Counted from the stretch's first letter, positions 12,123 through 23,666 are shown. The stretch is 64,000 nt of DNA from Oscheius tipulae (GCA_037178975.1 JASJZH010000001.1:2170001-2234000); one strand, 5' to 3'. Numbers and translations are program-made. The notes: generated by a model not told the origin, from the letters alone.

Positions 12123-13617
12123 ATGTCTGTAATCGAGAAGGAAAATGTAAGCTCTCTGTATTTCAACCCTCTTCAACCTTTATCTTACAGTTTCCTTCGG
12201 AAAGCAGCGAGCAGACGAAGGAGGAAAAGAAGCTCGAGTCTTCTGATCCTGTAGCTGCTTCGAGCAGCGAAGAGCTGGCTAAATTCGGTACTCCGCCGTC
12301 TAGCCCCCCGAGAGAAGCTGTTTCCGTCGAAGATGAGCCCATGGTGTCTACTACGATCACCACCGTGCAGGTCGTCATCGAGACGGAGCTGACTATGGAA
12401 GTTGTGGAGAGCTTGCCCGATGAACTGCCTACTGGGGAGAAAGCCGATGAGGAGAAGGAAGAAACCGTCGAGGAGAAGAAGGAAGAGGCTGATGAGGAGG
12501 AGGGAGAAGAGAGTGATGAAGATGAGGAGGTGGAACATGCTCCCCGTAAGCTGTCTGTCCAGGTCAATGAGCTCATTCCTCAATTTTTCAGCCCTGTTCG
12601 AGCAGCCGCTGATCGTCGAGGGCAAGCGTCATCGTGTCACGGCCCAGGCTCTCCAGTACGCGTCTCCCGTCAACACTCCCAAGTACAAGGGCGGCAATGG
12701 CTCCGAGCTTGGCAACGATCCTCATTGTAAGTCTTTCCATTAGTTCTTGACCGTAAAAATGCGATTGCAGTCGTCGAAATTGTTGGCAAGAAGACGACTG
12801 ACGAACTGAAGCCGCTCCATAAGCTCCTCTACGGCAATCCCGGTAAACATGCGACCATGAAGAGGGAACTCCGTCGCTTCAGCGGATTCAACTTTGACGA
12901 GCAGAGTCAGGAATTTGCCAAAAAGCACAAAATGCTGGTCGGCTTGAAAACCAAGGAACTCGGGCTCATTCAGAGCGCCTTCCGCAAATTCTACTGGCCT
13001 GAGGACAAGAAAGACAGGGATGCCTATGTGAGCATTTTATGCCATTTGCTGAAATATCGTCTTTTTTTAGGCCACCGAGCTCTTGAAGCTTCTCCTCTCG
13101 CCTCCCGACATGACTGTTTCGGCCAAGACGCCTCGTGGCAAGGCCTCATCCCAGACTCCGAGTCGTAGAAAGCGCGCTGCCTCAGGATCTCAGGAAGCCA
13201 AGACCAAGCGCGTGAGGAGAAGTAAGAAGGTATAAATTTCTGTTGGTCAATATCTAACGACGGCTATTCAGATAGCGGAGAGCGAGCACGAGTCCGAGGA
13301 GGTTTCCGATCAGGAAGAAAAGGAGGACGAGTCTATGGATTCGGGAGAGGAGAAGATCAAGGAAAAGAAGGAGCCGAGTTCCGAGGAGCTCTCGGCCTCG
13401 ATCGGCGAAATAATCAAGGATGCCGACTTCACCACGGTTCGTTTTCAGATCGAGCTCTCTGTTCATCTGGCTGTTTCAGATGAACACGAAGGGAATAATA
13501 GAGCAGCTGGCCGCCAAGTACCCCAAGATGAACGTCGAGAAGCGTCGTCCCGAGATCAAGACGATTATCAAGGATACCATCCAGCAGCACGTTCCCATTG
13601 AGGACGAGGTCGAGTAG
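12123..13617 (+). CDS. dek: DEK chromatin protein
   Basis: Seven exons: 12123-12146, 12191-12545, 12592-12726, 12771-13027, 13071-13229, 13272-13436, 13480-13617; 410 aa. DEK binds chromatin, favours cruciform and supercoiled DNA, and has histone-chaperone activity. The N-terminal 130 residues are Glu/Ser-rich and disordered. A pseudo-SAP/SAP region follows, with KKTTDELKPLHKLLYGNPG and FSGFNFDEQS as in vertebrate DEK. Next come a basic Arg/Lys linker with NLS-like text (TKRVRRSKK) and a C-terminal DEK_C winged-helix-like domain (GIIEQLAAKYPKMNVEKRRPEIK). The donor at 12546, not the one at 12563, is required to keep frame into the SAP region. An acceptor (atttttcag) lies 18 nt before the start. 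Confidence 0.93.
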
Positions 13618-13784
13618 GCTGTTTCCCTAATCTTCGTCCATCTACCTCTACTACCAGTTAGTTCTTTGCCTGTATCATTCGTCCAGTACCCGACTACCTC
13701 AATTTCCTTTCTAACGTTGTTGATCTCTATCCCCCTAAACTCATGATCTGTATGATCTATAAGCGCCGGTACCTTTTGGTTTGT

Positions 13785-13790
13785 AATAAA
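13785..13790 (+). terminator. Poly(A) signal AATAAA of DEK
   Basis: The hexamer lies about 170 nt after the DEK stop codon, in a GT-rich context. Confidence 0.6.
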
Positions 13791-13817
13791 GTTGTCATTT
13801 TGGCCTGAAGAGTTCAT

Positions 13818-14645
13818 GTTCCGAACTCACCTGATTTCGAACCTGTTCAAAACGGGACAAGAAGATTTTCAAGGAGGACGTACGAGAAGAGTATTTGAGA
13901 GCAAAAGAAAGAAGAAGACGCTTTCCGATAATTTTTTTATTTGGTTCAATCTGTAATCACAACTGCCTTTTTTCAGAACTTATATGAGAATCGTTCCGCC
14001 GTACGCTCCAACTTTCGTAGTAGATAGGGTCGATCAACTTAGCGCGTACGATCGGTATCGAGATTCTGCCGTATTTCTTCTGGGCACAAAATCGTTCTAC
14101 GCTTAGCCAGATCGTACTACTGCCGAGTCAGGGGCCCTAATTGTCAAAACTACATTCAGATTAATCGCAACTACAGTAAAACGTCTATCTGTTTTTTAAT
14201 CACTCCGCTTGAGTACGCTTCTAATAGACGGCGCGCTTCTATTAAAAGGGTGCTTATAATAGGGGGTGCTTTTAACAGGTTTTACGCTAATCGCGCTTTT
14301 TTGAGGTTATCGCAATCGCATTTGCGACTATCAGTAGGTGCGATTACGTTTAATCGCAAAGTTTTTGTAAATGCGACTATAATCGCAACATTTTTGACTT
14401 GCGATTAATAATCGCAATAGCACCTGATTTTAGTAATCGCCTATCCCTGTTCTATATTGTCCGATTAAGCTTCTAGTCGATGCCTGCTTCACACGCGATT
14501 TCTTTGATTCTGTTGAGAAAATCAAAGCCATTCAAGAGGACAACAATCTTATGATAAAAAGCCAAACTTTGTTGCTTTGTTTCACCCCCAGTTTTTGTTT
14601 CTGTGTCTTTATGTCTCTGCATCTGCCCTCTACCCAAATCTGTCT
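13818..14645. other. Gene-free stretch between DEK and foldback element A
   Basis: No ORF or known feature was found. Around 14280-14440 there is a local run of variants of AATCGCAA/TTGCGATT on both strands, that is, short palindromic words in a degenerate tandem. This is probably an old simple or satellite-like repeat. Confidence 0.4.
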
Positions 14646-15330
14646 TACTAACTAGGGAAGGTTTTTAGTTGCCCGCGGGATATCGAAACGAGATAGGTGT
14701 CATTCGAAAGGGCATCGCAAATTATGGTGTTTCCCAAATTTTCAGCTGCGCAATGGATGTCTGTCCTCTGGAGCTTTTCCCGTTTCCAAATTTTGAGCTG
14801 AATTTGCGCTCTTGGACTTGGATATCCAGTGCTTCTTCCAGCACAAATGACTGAGTGGTGCAGTGCCTAAGCGCTCCGCTGAAAGTCAAAGTGGCTGTGA
14901 AATTGTGCGATACTGGTCGTTCAGTGCTATCCGAAAAAGGGATTTTTGTATTCAGTGAGAGAAAGAGTCTACTATAAAGATTTTCTAGCTTTTAGCAGTA
15001 AAAAAAATGCAATGAAAGAAACTAAATACTTTTGAAATGAGTAAATAAAAAAGTTTTCCGAGGAGAGGTTTCGAACCGAAAACTAAAAGTTTTTCAGCGG
15101 AGCGCTTAGGCACTGCACCACTCAGTCATTTGTGCTGGAAGAAGCACTGGATATCCAAGTCCAAGAGCGCAAATTCAGCTCAAAATCTGGAAACGGGAAA
15201 AGCTCCAGAGGACAGACATCCATTGCGCAGCTGAAAATTTGGGAAACACCATAATTTTCGATGCCCTTTCGAATGACACCTACCTCGTTTCGATATCCCG
15301 CGGGCAACTAAAACCCTTCCCTAGTTAGTA
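14646..15330. mobile_element. Foldback (long inverted repeat) element, copy A
   Basis: The ends are reverse complements: TACTAACTAGGGAAGG at the left and CCTTCCCTAGTTAGTA at the right. The arms run inward more than 200 bp and share GTTGCCCGCGGGATATCG. Inside is about 190 bp of non-repeated sequence. The inner part of the arms is tRNA-like: a GAGTGGTGCAGTGCC A-box-like stretch and, on the right side, a GGTTCGAAACC B box. The left arm lacks the B-box segment that copy B keeps, so copy A looks like an internal-deletion derivative. No transposase is encoded. A 61-codon frame is open in both arms but starts at TTG, not ATG, and is probably not translated. Confidence 0.8.
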
Positions 15331-15381
15331 GGATAGTGAAAACAAATTAGAAAAGTAGAAGTTGCCATAAATACTTTATTC

Positions 15382-16204
15382 TCAAATGTCGCTCTCGTCG
15401 TTGTCTTCCTTCTTGTCCTCCGGATCGCTGGACGTCTGGACATGATTGGTCGTCGCGTCGGCATCCTCAGTCGAGGTGAGACTCTCGGTCGATGCCCATT
15501 CGGATCCAGCAGTAGACTTTATCTTTGCACGAGGCCACTGGTCCGGGAAGATCATCGAGTCCTTTTCCTCCTCCTCGATCGTCGAGCCGGACCTGGAAGT
15601 CGGGACAGGCTCTCTGTCTCAGAGACGGTAGTGACAGGTCCTCTAGCGATTCACAGAGAAGCGGAACTCTTACTGCTTGTTTCCTCAGTCGACTCCTCGG
15701 TCCAGAAACTGTTCCTCTTCTTCATGTCTTGTAAAGTTTTCTGGAGACTCTCGATCTTCAATGTTGCTTGCGCATCCTATCCTTGGCATCTTCTCCTTGA
15801 TCCGGTCGATCGAAAGTCCGGCCCTATTCGACCTTTCGAAGGCATGTCCATTGTCCAACCACATACAGAGGGAGCCATCTTCGACAAAAAAGGCCTGAAC
15901 TTCTGGAGGTGGTAATCGCCGAAGAAGATGTCGTAAAAGAGCATCAGCCCGTCATCCGAGACCACGGTGAGCTTGTTCGTGTGGTAGCTGCAGATGTGCT
16001 TGAAGAAGTCGTCACGGTGCTTCTGCTGGATGTAGCCAGCCGGTTGCATGGGAGTGTACAAGATTCCGCATGCTTGGTCAGATGCTGCTTTCCCTTTATG
16101 AGCTTCTTCATCCATCCGGCGGTGAAGCGTCCTTGAGCCAGCGACGAGCGGCGGAATTCGAAGTTGCTGATTCTGTCACTCATACCCAAAGGTGTTATCT
16201 TCAT
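15382..16204 (-). pseudogene. Coding-like locus with unresolved frames: decayed gene, or gene with introns I cannot place
   Basis: Several protein-like segments occur in order on the minus strand but in different frames. One is a start region (RFTAGWMKKLIKGKQHL, about 16115-16190). A frame-2 block follows with YIQQKHRDDFFKHIC and KLTVVSDDGLMLFYDIFFG (about 15900-16070). A frame-0 block has FFVEDGSLCMWLDNG (about 15840-15895), then a helix with KIESLQKTLQDMKKRN. The acidic tail ends KKEDNDESDI just before a stop at 15382-15384. An AATAAA (15375-15380) follows 1 nt after the stop codon. One 55-nt GT-AG intron can join the last two blocks; the other joins would need weak GT sites or frameshifts. 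I do not recognise the family. Confidence 0.5.
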
Positions 16205-17882
16205 ACCCTAGATCTATTCTGGGAGGTCCTCTCTCTCTCTTATCTACAGCTTATCAGTCTCGGTTAATAATTATCGATTCCTCTCTTGCTTCCCCATTCG
16301 GAACATGCACGTGGGAAAATGTGTCCCACGAAATCAGGGGGCTCCGTGAGACCCATGGTATCAGATTTCTCAATATGCAGTCGACAGGTGTAGGTTCGCC
16401 CCTCACTTTGTTCCCTCTAGATTCGCTTATCTTTTGACACATGATTCGGGTGCTTTTGATTTTCTGGTATGTTTTGTTCAATTTTGACAGAGAGGCAAAG
16501 AGACAGAGAGACAGTGACAGAACTCTTAATCACACTCTTTTAGTTCCTATTCTTTTCCACTAGAGCGTCTGTGACAAGTGCCTCCTGTTCCTCGTTACCC
16601 TCCCGCCACTCCTCATGTTGTCATTTGTGACTCGCTCTTTCTCTCTGACTGACAACACTGTATGATGGACTGCCCGCGTCCAGCCGGCGAACATCTTTCC
16701 GAACACAAACACACGGGATTTACTGCCACCTGTCCCTCTTTCAACGGAACATTTTGTGAGAAATTGTTTTTCTTGCAACGAGCTTATTAGCTCGATGATG
16801 TACCTGCCATTCAGCGCTGGACCATGAAATTGGCCGGGGAGGTGCGAAATGGCGTCAGTAGATTGGATGAACTTTACTGTGTTCGAAACCCTCTCTCTGT
16901 CTTTTTGGATTGTTGCGGAAGTGTACCCCCTCAAATATTTTTGATTGTCCGAGCGAACAATTCTTTGAAACAGCGAACAATGTATGTAAATCTGTCCACC
17001 AGGTTTTAACCTTTTGACGTGAGTTCTCTCGTTCCCCATCAGCCAGAGCATGATTGATACGGACAGAAAAAGTGCTCTTGTGACAGCTGGAATCGTTTTT
17101 TCGAGGTCAGTCAGTTGTCTCTTTCGGGAGCCATTTAACACGATTATCTCTTAGAAGTCTCGGGATCTCCTGTTCTCAGCGTATACTTGGTCTTTTGTGA
17201 GTTAGAAAAAAGTAGAGAAAGCCGTTCCTTGCCAACTCCCTGGGGATGTCTCCCAGCACCCAGGCCAATCTGGTGTCCATTTGGAGACGCCGCCAGATCC
17301 GTCACCTCGTTTTTCTTGAGAACTTCACTGTCTCTCTGTCTCTGTGTCTTACTGTCTCTCTCTTGTCTCTGTCTCTGTGTCTTACTGTCTCTCTGTCTCT
17401 CCGTGTCTTTATCTCCCTGTCTCTCTCTATCCTCTCTGATTTTCTGTCGCTTTCTATCTGTTTCTCCTAACCTATCGTAACCCGGAAATGGTTTTCTCCT
17501 GCTTTGTCTCTCGCAATAACCACATTAGCGGCTTTAGTGCAGGACTTATTCGCGCCCTGGCCCCCCTACTCTCGTAAAGTCCTTGGGGGCAGATTTATTT
17601 TTCGAACTTTAGTTCCGGACCAGTCGTGATTATACCCCTGAGAAGGAGAAACAGAGAAGAACAAGAGCTCTGTAGATAACAAAGTTACAATAATTCGAGA
17701 GTGGCACTCTCTTCCTCTGACCAGTCTAAGCCCTTAGCCATTCGGCGTCATTTGACTCATCAATTATGCGCATCTGAATCATATTCCAGAGTATACTACG
17801 TCTGTTCTTAATTAGGATAACAGCCTTGCTCCCTCTCTTAATTTATTCCTGTCTACCACCCTCTCTCCCCGGATCTATGACC
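16205..17882. other. Gene-free stretch with simple repeats
   Basis: No gene was recognised. A 193-codon ORF on the minus strand (16560-17141) has no family resemblance, no splice context and low-complexity surroundings, so I do not call it. Around 16485-16520 there is a GACAGAGAGACAG tract, and a longer CT-rich tract lies at 17325-17465. Confidence 0.4.
17325..17465. repeat. Degenerate CTGTCTCT simple-sequence tract
   Basis: About 140 nt made almost only of CTGTCTCT/CTCTGTGTCTTA words. The same text recurs in many introns of the window, for example 19918-20006, 32281-32342, 33641-33730 and 36265-36390. Confidence 0.85.
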
Positions 17883-18329
17883 TTACTAGGGAAGGGTTTT
17901 AGTTGCCCGCGGGATATCGAAACGAGGTAGGTGCCATTCGAAAGGGCATTGAAAATGATGGTGTTTCCCAAATTTTCAGCTGCGGAATGGATGTCTGCTG
18001 TCCTCTGGAGCTTTTTCCGTTTCCAGATTTTGAGCTGAATTTGCGCTCTTGGACTTGGATATCCAATGCTTCTTTCAGCGCAAGTGACCAAGTGGTGCAG
18101 AGCCTATGCGCTCCGCTTGAAGCTTTTGGTTTTTGGTTCGAATCCTTTCTTCGGAAAACATTTTTATTTATTTATTTAAAGCGTATTTAGCTTCTATCAT
18201 TGCTTTTTTTTACTGCTGAAAGGTAGAAACTTTAGATAGTCGACCTTCTCATTTCCTAACTTGTTTCTGATATAGTTCGCGCGTTCAAATTCGTTTTTCG
18301 GGTCGAAGAAATGCTTTTCCGGCCTGGAT

Positions 18330-18383
18330 ATGCTTTGCAAAGTTGTTGTTTAACAGATCAAGGGCTACAACTTTGCAATACAT
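18330..18383. repeat. Short dispersed palindrome, TTTGCAAAGTTGT type
   Basis: The left half contains GCTTTGCAAAGTTGT and the right half CTACAACTTTGCAATACA, separated by about 20 nt. Related copies lie at 25021-25074 and 38177-38228. Confidence 0.65.
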
Positions 18384-18395
18384 TGTCACGTAAAA

Positions 18396-18813
18396 AAATC
18401 TTGGTAATAGTTCGGCAGGCGCCCCCTTTCGTTTAAATTTTTGGCGCGCTTTTACAATATCGCTCAGAATAGGTTTTTCTGTTGAAATTTACCAACTTTT
18501 TCAGTTTTTGACGGCTTTTACCGTATCCAGCGTGTAAAAAAACCCCCTAGAATGTAAGAAAAGTGAAAAAACTACGGAAAAGAACGAGTTATTCGAGGTT
18601 TGTGTCAAACTTACAGTTCTCTGATTTCCCTGATATTTATGACGTTTTGCATGTTCTAAAGGGTTCTTTTTGCACGCTGGATTTGATAAACGCAGTTAGA
18701 AATTGGAAAAATTAATAAATTTTATGAGAAAAACACGATTTTAGACGAAGGGGGGCAACTACCGTAATTTTTGACTTGAAGGGGGGAGCCTGCCGAACTA
18801 TTACCAAAATCTT
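18396..18813. mobile_element. Second inverted-repeat element nested in copy B
   Basis: The left terminus ATCTTGGTAATAGTTCGGCA and the right terminus TGCCGAACTATTACCAAAAT are inverted copies, about 30 bp recognisable. The sequence just inside is C-rich at the left and G-rich at the right. Copy A has no such insertion at the equivalent place. The left 190 bp is related to a relic at 62636-62835. No coding capacity is visible. Confidence 0.65.
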
Positions 18814-19213
18814 TTCTTAGTCAAAGTGGCTGTGAAGTTGTGCGATACTGGTCGTCACAGTGCTATCCGAAAAAGGGATTTTGTAACAATAAGCAACAAT
18901 AGAAGCTAAATACGCTTTAAATAAGTAAATAAAAATGTTTTCCGAAGAAAGGATTCGAACCAAAAACCAAAAGCTTCCAGCGGAGCGCATAGGCTCTGCA
19001 CCACTTGGTCACTTGCGCTGAAAGAAGCATTGGAAATCCAAGTCCAAGAGCGCAAATTCAGCTCAAAATCTGGAAACGGAAAAAGCTCCAGAGGACAGCA
19101 GACATCCATTCCGCAGCTGAAAATTTGGGAAACACCATCATTTTCAATGCCCTTTCGAATGGCACCTACCTCGTTTCGATATCCCGCGGGCAACTAAAAC
19201 CCTTCCCTAGTTA

Positions 19214-20883
19214 GTGTCTAATGCGTTAGTTCCGGTTCCCTCACTCACCCGTAAAGGGGCAGATTAGACTCACACGGCTTTTTATTGAGACTATTTGGAG
19301 AATCTTTACGAGGTAGAGAAGTTCACAGTCGCATAGTAAAGAGACAGATTTGGTTCAGAGTTACTTTAGATAACTCTCTGCCTCTATCTATGATATCGAG
19401 TTCCTTTTCACTGCATTCTTCCGTTACGAACAGTTTATGGTTTTGTACTTCCTGTTTGGTGGTTCTCTTCTTCTCTCTTCTGCAACTTTCATGTCTCGAT
19501 ATAGATTCCTCCCGACAGTGACACCTACCCTAAGCAGTCCTGATGAGTAGCTCGCCCATCACTCCTCGTAGCCACTTAATGAGCGAGCGTAAAATAAAAA
19601 GAGAAAGCTGTCCTTCCGGACTTTCAATTCCCGGCTCTTAGCGATCTCCTTCACGAATTTCTTCTATTGTTTTCCGCCTACACCTCCGTCTACCCTTCAT
19701 GACCCCGCTGCAAACGAAGATTTTTCTTTTTAGAATCTTCCTTGTCCACTCTATTCATTTAAAAGGTGCGGGCAGGCAGCTTTATATTTCCTGAAAATTT
19801 CCTGCCAGTCCTAGGTAGATTGATAATTTCCGGAGAGGAAAACGAGCTCCATACCCCTCATAGTAGATTCATGCTTCCACATAGTCATGGATTGGTGGTC
19901 TGAGCGCTGATCTCCGTTTCACTGTCTCTCAGTTCCTCTGTCTCGCTGTCTTTCTGTCTCTCTGTGTCTCTCTGTCTGTGTCTTACTGTCTCTCTATCTT
20001 TCAGTCCATGCGGTAGCTTCACCTTTGGTAGCTTCTAATTGTCATATTTTAAACTATTGGTAAATTATCGAAATTTTTCCAAAAGGTCACTTTCAGAGTT
20101 GCAATTACTTTGCTCTAACAAACAAACTCTTATCACTCAACGCTCACTACTCCCCTCTTAGTCAGAGCAGGTCCCGTATATTCCTATTCATTGTCAAACT
20201 TAATTTGTTTCATATAGAAACTAGAGACACAGTTAAAGTAGACCGTAGCTTTAGGCATAACTAACAGAGACAGGGGTCGATCCTACTCGTCAAAAAGAAA
20301 GAGGTCTCAGCTCAGAGGGTGTTCAGACAACGTGTTGGTTCTAGAATGACAGAGAAACAGGCTGGGTTCAATGTGAAACGACTAATGGAGCTGTCGTTGT
20401 CTATTGCAACTTCCTCATTGCCATCTTTGGTTGGTTTCGGTGGCAGTCTCGGATCTCCTTGTCGCTTCCTTAGCTTTCAGATCCGTGTAGGTCTTCTGTC
20501 TTCCGAGGTAGTTTGAATCTTTTTCAAATGAACACTCTGTAGGAGATAGACAGGGATCCTCTACGAAACTGAATCCTCCTTTTTATTCTCTGCTCCTCTA
20601 TCAGATCACACCCAAAAATTCCTACCAGACTCTCTGCTAAAGAAGCAATCCATCAGTCTGGCTGTTCGAGAGACGTCACCTCCTCAAGACGAGAATACGG
20701 CGAAAAAGCCGAGTGTCAGTTTCGCAGGCTCGCTTATGCCATCAAATTAATCCCTTTCCTTGGTCTCTGTCTTCTTCCTTCTGCAACTTTGACGTCAGTT
20801 TCAGAGCGGCGAGGTCCTCGTCGGTGGACGAGATCGCCTTGGATGTGTTCTTTGTCCAGGACAGCCTCACTCTTCTGTCCGTG
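19214..20883. other. Gene-free stretch upstream of acetylcholinesterase
   Basis: No gene was recognised. A CTGTCTCT-type tract lies at 19918-20006. The last 170 nt before the acetylcholinesterase start contain an acceptor-like gtttcag (near 20790-20800) and are probably 5' UTR. The promoter should lie here. Confidence 0.4.
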
Positions 20884-23666
20884 ATGAAGAATGACCTTCG
20901 AATGCTGCCCGTCGTGCTCCTACTCCTCGGCTTTGGAGTCGTCGAGGCCAGACCGAGTTCCGCCAGCTCGGATCCAGCAGTCGTACGAACCAGTCTCGGA
21001 ATCATTCGGGGACATCGGCATGTAGGTTTTTCTCTAAACATTCTATAGTAAAATGATGGACGGAACCAGTTTCCGAAAAGAGTTGCCTACTTCTTACTAT
21101 CGAAGAGGAGATGACTGAACGATAGAGGGAAAGGGGGTCAGAGAGACAAAGAGACTGACAGACGGTGACAGAGAGACAGTTTGAGTTCAGGAATTCGATG
21201 GAACAGCCGTCTATTCCTACCTTGGTGTTCCGTACGCGAAGCCGCCGCTCGGTTCGAGGCGATTTGCGCCGCCGGAAATGGTCGACCCATGGCGAGGTAT
21301 ATCGTCTTCTTATTTTGCTCAGTAGTAGAGTTCAGGGGAAATGGAGGCAAAGGCTCTGGCAACAACCTGTTTCCTTACAGTCGATGAAACTTTTCCACAG
21401 TTCCCGGGAGCAGAGATGTGGAATCCTCCTAATGTAAGTTTTGAAGAGAGTACCAAACTTTAAAGGGAGACGGGGAAAACTTCGCACCAGTAGCCTAGTG
21501 GTTATGAGTTCGGCCTCTGAAGCAGAGATTCCGGGTTCAACTTTTGAAAACATTTTTCCTTTTGATGCCTATTCTTCAGAAAATCACCGAAGACTGCCTC
21601 AACATGAACATATGGGTTCCAGCGGAGCATGACGGCTCCGTTATGGTCTGGATCTACGGAGGCGGCTTCTTTGCCGGCTCCCCCTCTCTGGACCTCTACG
21701 ACGGAACCGTCCTGGCCGCTCGCAAGAAAATGATAGTGGTCAACATAAACTACAGGTAGACAGTCATTTAAACAGACAAAATTGACCTCTAGACTCGGTC
21801 CTTTCGGATTTCTCTACCTCGGTGCCGATACGGGTGTTCCTGGCAACATGGGCTTGCTGGACCAGCAGATGGCGCTTAAGTGGATTCACGATCACATAGG
21901 TACGTCTGTTTTCATAGAACTAATAGACGTTGAGAAGTTTTTAGGTTCTTTCGGAGGCGACTCAACCAGGGTGACCCTGTTTGGAGAGTCAGCCGGCTCA
22001 GCCTCAGCGACTGCTCACATTTTAGCACCCGATAGTTACAAGTACTTTAACAAGTTGATAGCCATGGTAGGTTTTTCTATCTTCTTCACGGCAAGTATCA
22101 GAAAACAGTACTTTTACTATGCTGAGGATTATTCGAAGCTATTTGATACATTGAAACGACGAGCCGAAATTCTTGCCTTTTCTGTCAAGTGTTATCCTAG
22201 ATTAAAGTTGACAAGATAAGTCAGAAGAGAGTCAAACAGTTCAAAAGAGTACTGGGTCGCTCCGGTCGATAAGCCAAGAGGGCGAGCGGCTGGTTTTTTC
22301 TTTTCATCTTCATTTTCTAACGTGTTCAACCGTTTCCACCTCATCTAGATCTAACCTTTTCTTCCAGAGCGGCTCGATAATCAACAGCTGGGCCACGAGG
22401 ACACCAGAGACCATGATGGAACTGTCTCTCCGGATGGCCAAGCGTCTCAATTGCTCAGCGGTGGATCCATCAGCTGTGCATCGTTGTCTACAGTCAGTTC
22501 CTGATACGATCGTACAAACTGAGGCTGATCAAGTTGGCATGGAAATCGGTCTCCCGATGACGTTTGCCTTCGTGCCTGTCTCGGCGGACAGGAATTTCTT
22601 CAAGGTAGCCAATCTGTCTCTGTCTTTCTGTCTCTTTGTCTCTTTCGGTCTCTTTCTTTCCAACCAATAGTTATCAGGGTGACGTCTTCGACAAGCTCCG
22701 AAGAAGAGACTTCAAGAAGGATTTCTCAGCAATCATGGGAACAGTTCGGGACGAGGGAACCTACTGGCTACCGTACTATATGAGCCAGCATGGCTTCTAT
22801 TTCAACCACACAATCAGTGCAGAGGATCCACATAACAAAGCCCTAATCACGAAGAAGCAGTACCGACAGTCTATGGAAGCGTTCATGCCCTACTTTGGGA
22901 ACAGCCCACTGGTCAAAAATGCCCTGATGAATGCGTATGAGGAGGTCTCGGACAGCTCCAATCAACCGTGAGTTCACTGTCACACTGTCTCTGTACCAAA
23001 CTATTTCAGCGAACAGCTTCGTGACGGAATCGGTCGTTTCCTCGGAGACTACTTCTTCACCTGTAGTCTAATCGAATTCGCTGACACTGTAGCTGACCAC
23101 ATTTATGGTAACGTCTACATGTACTACTTCAGCAAACGGTAGGAGCACCGTACTCTTTTCGAATCGGTATTCTAGCTCCTCGGCGAATCCTTGGCCCCGT
23201 TGGATGGGAGTCATGCATGGCTACGAGATAGAGTACGGCTTCGGACAGCCCTTCTGGCGTCCGCATCTCTACGATCAGGGAAAGCTGAAAGACGAGCAGA
23301 AGTTTTCCGATTTCGTGATGTCTATCTGGACGAACTTTGCCGTTTCCGGACGCCCTTCTGAGTTTTGGCCGCGGTACAACAAGGTCGAAAAGAAGGCACT
23401 GGAAATGGGCGATGACTCCATCTCTGGACAGCATAACATCTTTGTCGATGTACACGGGTCCTATTGTAGGCTCATCGACGAGGGGAAGGCTGTAGCTGGA
23501 CATGGTGAGTTGTGGAGAGAGTGACAGTGACAGTGGTGTTCTTTCAGTATCCGAATGCCGAGCCCGACGAACAGAGACAGCTGCAGCTACCCAGACCTCC
23601 TCCTCATCTCATGTCAATCTTCTAACCGGCCTCCTGGCAGTTCTGGTTTTCTCCCTTCGAAACTGA
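20884..23666 (+). CDS. ace: Acetylcholinesterase, GPI-anchored type
   Basis: Eleven exons: 20884-21021, 21191-21296, 21336-21433, 21580-21755, 21793-21899, 21945-22066, 22368-22604, 22678-22967, 23010-23138, 23176-23504, 23548-23666; 616 aa. It hydrolyses acetylcholine at the cell surface. A signal peptide (hydrophobic [11 protein letters not shown]) opens the protein. The catalytic triad is visible: Ser in FGESAGS, Glu in VRDEGTYW, His in [13 protein letters not shown]. The oxyanion hole is IYGGGFF, and the choline-binding Trp is in EMWNPPN. The three family disulfide pairs are present. The last exon adds a Cys (VSECRA), a Ser/Thr-rich spacer and a hydrophobic end ([15 protein letters not shown]), as in GPI-anchored nematode forms such as ACE-2. 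Carboxylesterase or neuroligin is unlikely given the gorge Trp and intact triad. Confidence 0.94.
21490..21541 (+). repeat. tRNA-like sequence in an acetylcholinesterase intron
   Basis: It has an A-box-like TAGCCTAGTGGTTATGAGTT, the stem-like CGGCCTCTGAAGCAGAG and a B-box-like CCGGGTTCAA. The resemblance is to the tRNA-Glu/Asp type D arm. The 3' acceptor half is missing. Confidence 0.5.

Larger units (their letters stand above)
17883..19213. mobile_element. Foldback element, copy B (with nested second element)
   Basis: It has the same termini as copy A (CTAGGGAAGGGTTTTAGTTG at the left and its reverse complement at the right), flanked on both sides by TTA, a possible 3-bp target duplication. 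The arms are about 300 bp (17886-18200 and 18890-19210) and nearly identical to each other. Each arm contains a tRNA-like segment ending in the B box GGTTCGAATCC. The two arms share variants that copy A lacks, including an extra in-frame codon (GATGTCTGCTGTCC instead of GATGTCTGTCC). The interior holds a palindrome and a nested inverted-repeat element. No transposase was found. Confidence 0.8.

Noticed and set aside
12546-12591. DEK exon 2 continuing to a donor at 12563
   Set aside because: It would shift the SAP-domain reading frame; the donor at 12546 keeps it.
14652-14700. Possible spliced-leader RNA in the foldback termini (GGGTTTTAGTTGCCC followed downstream by GAGGTAGGT, a donor-like site)
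   Set aside because: Only loosely like known leaders, no convincing Sm site or three-stem fold, and it is the terminus of an inverted-repeat element.
14669-14854. Conserved 61-codon frame in the foldback arms (also 15122-15307, 17903-18190 and 18906-19193)
   Set aside because: It starts at TTG rather than ATG. Its conservation is explained by DNA-level similarity of the arms, although the in-frame 3-nt indel is curious.
16560-17141. 193-codon ORF on the minus strand
   Set aside because: No recognisable family, no splice or leader context, and it lies in simple-repeat-rich DNA. Length alone is not enough at this base composition.
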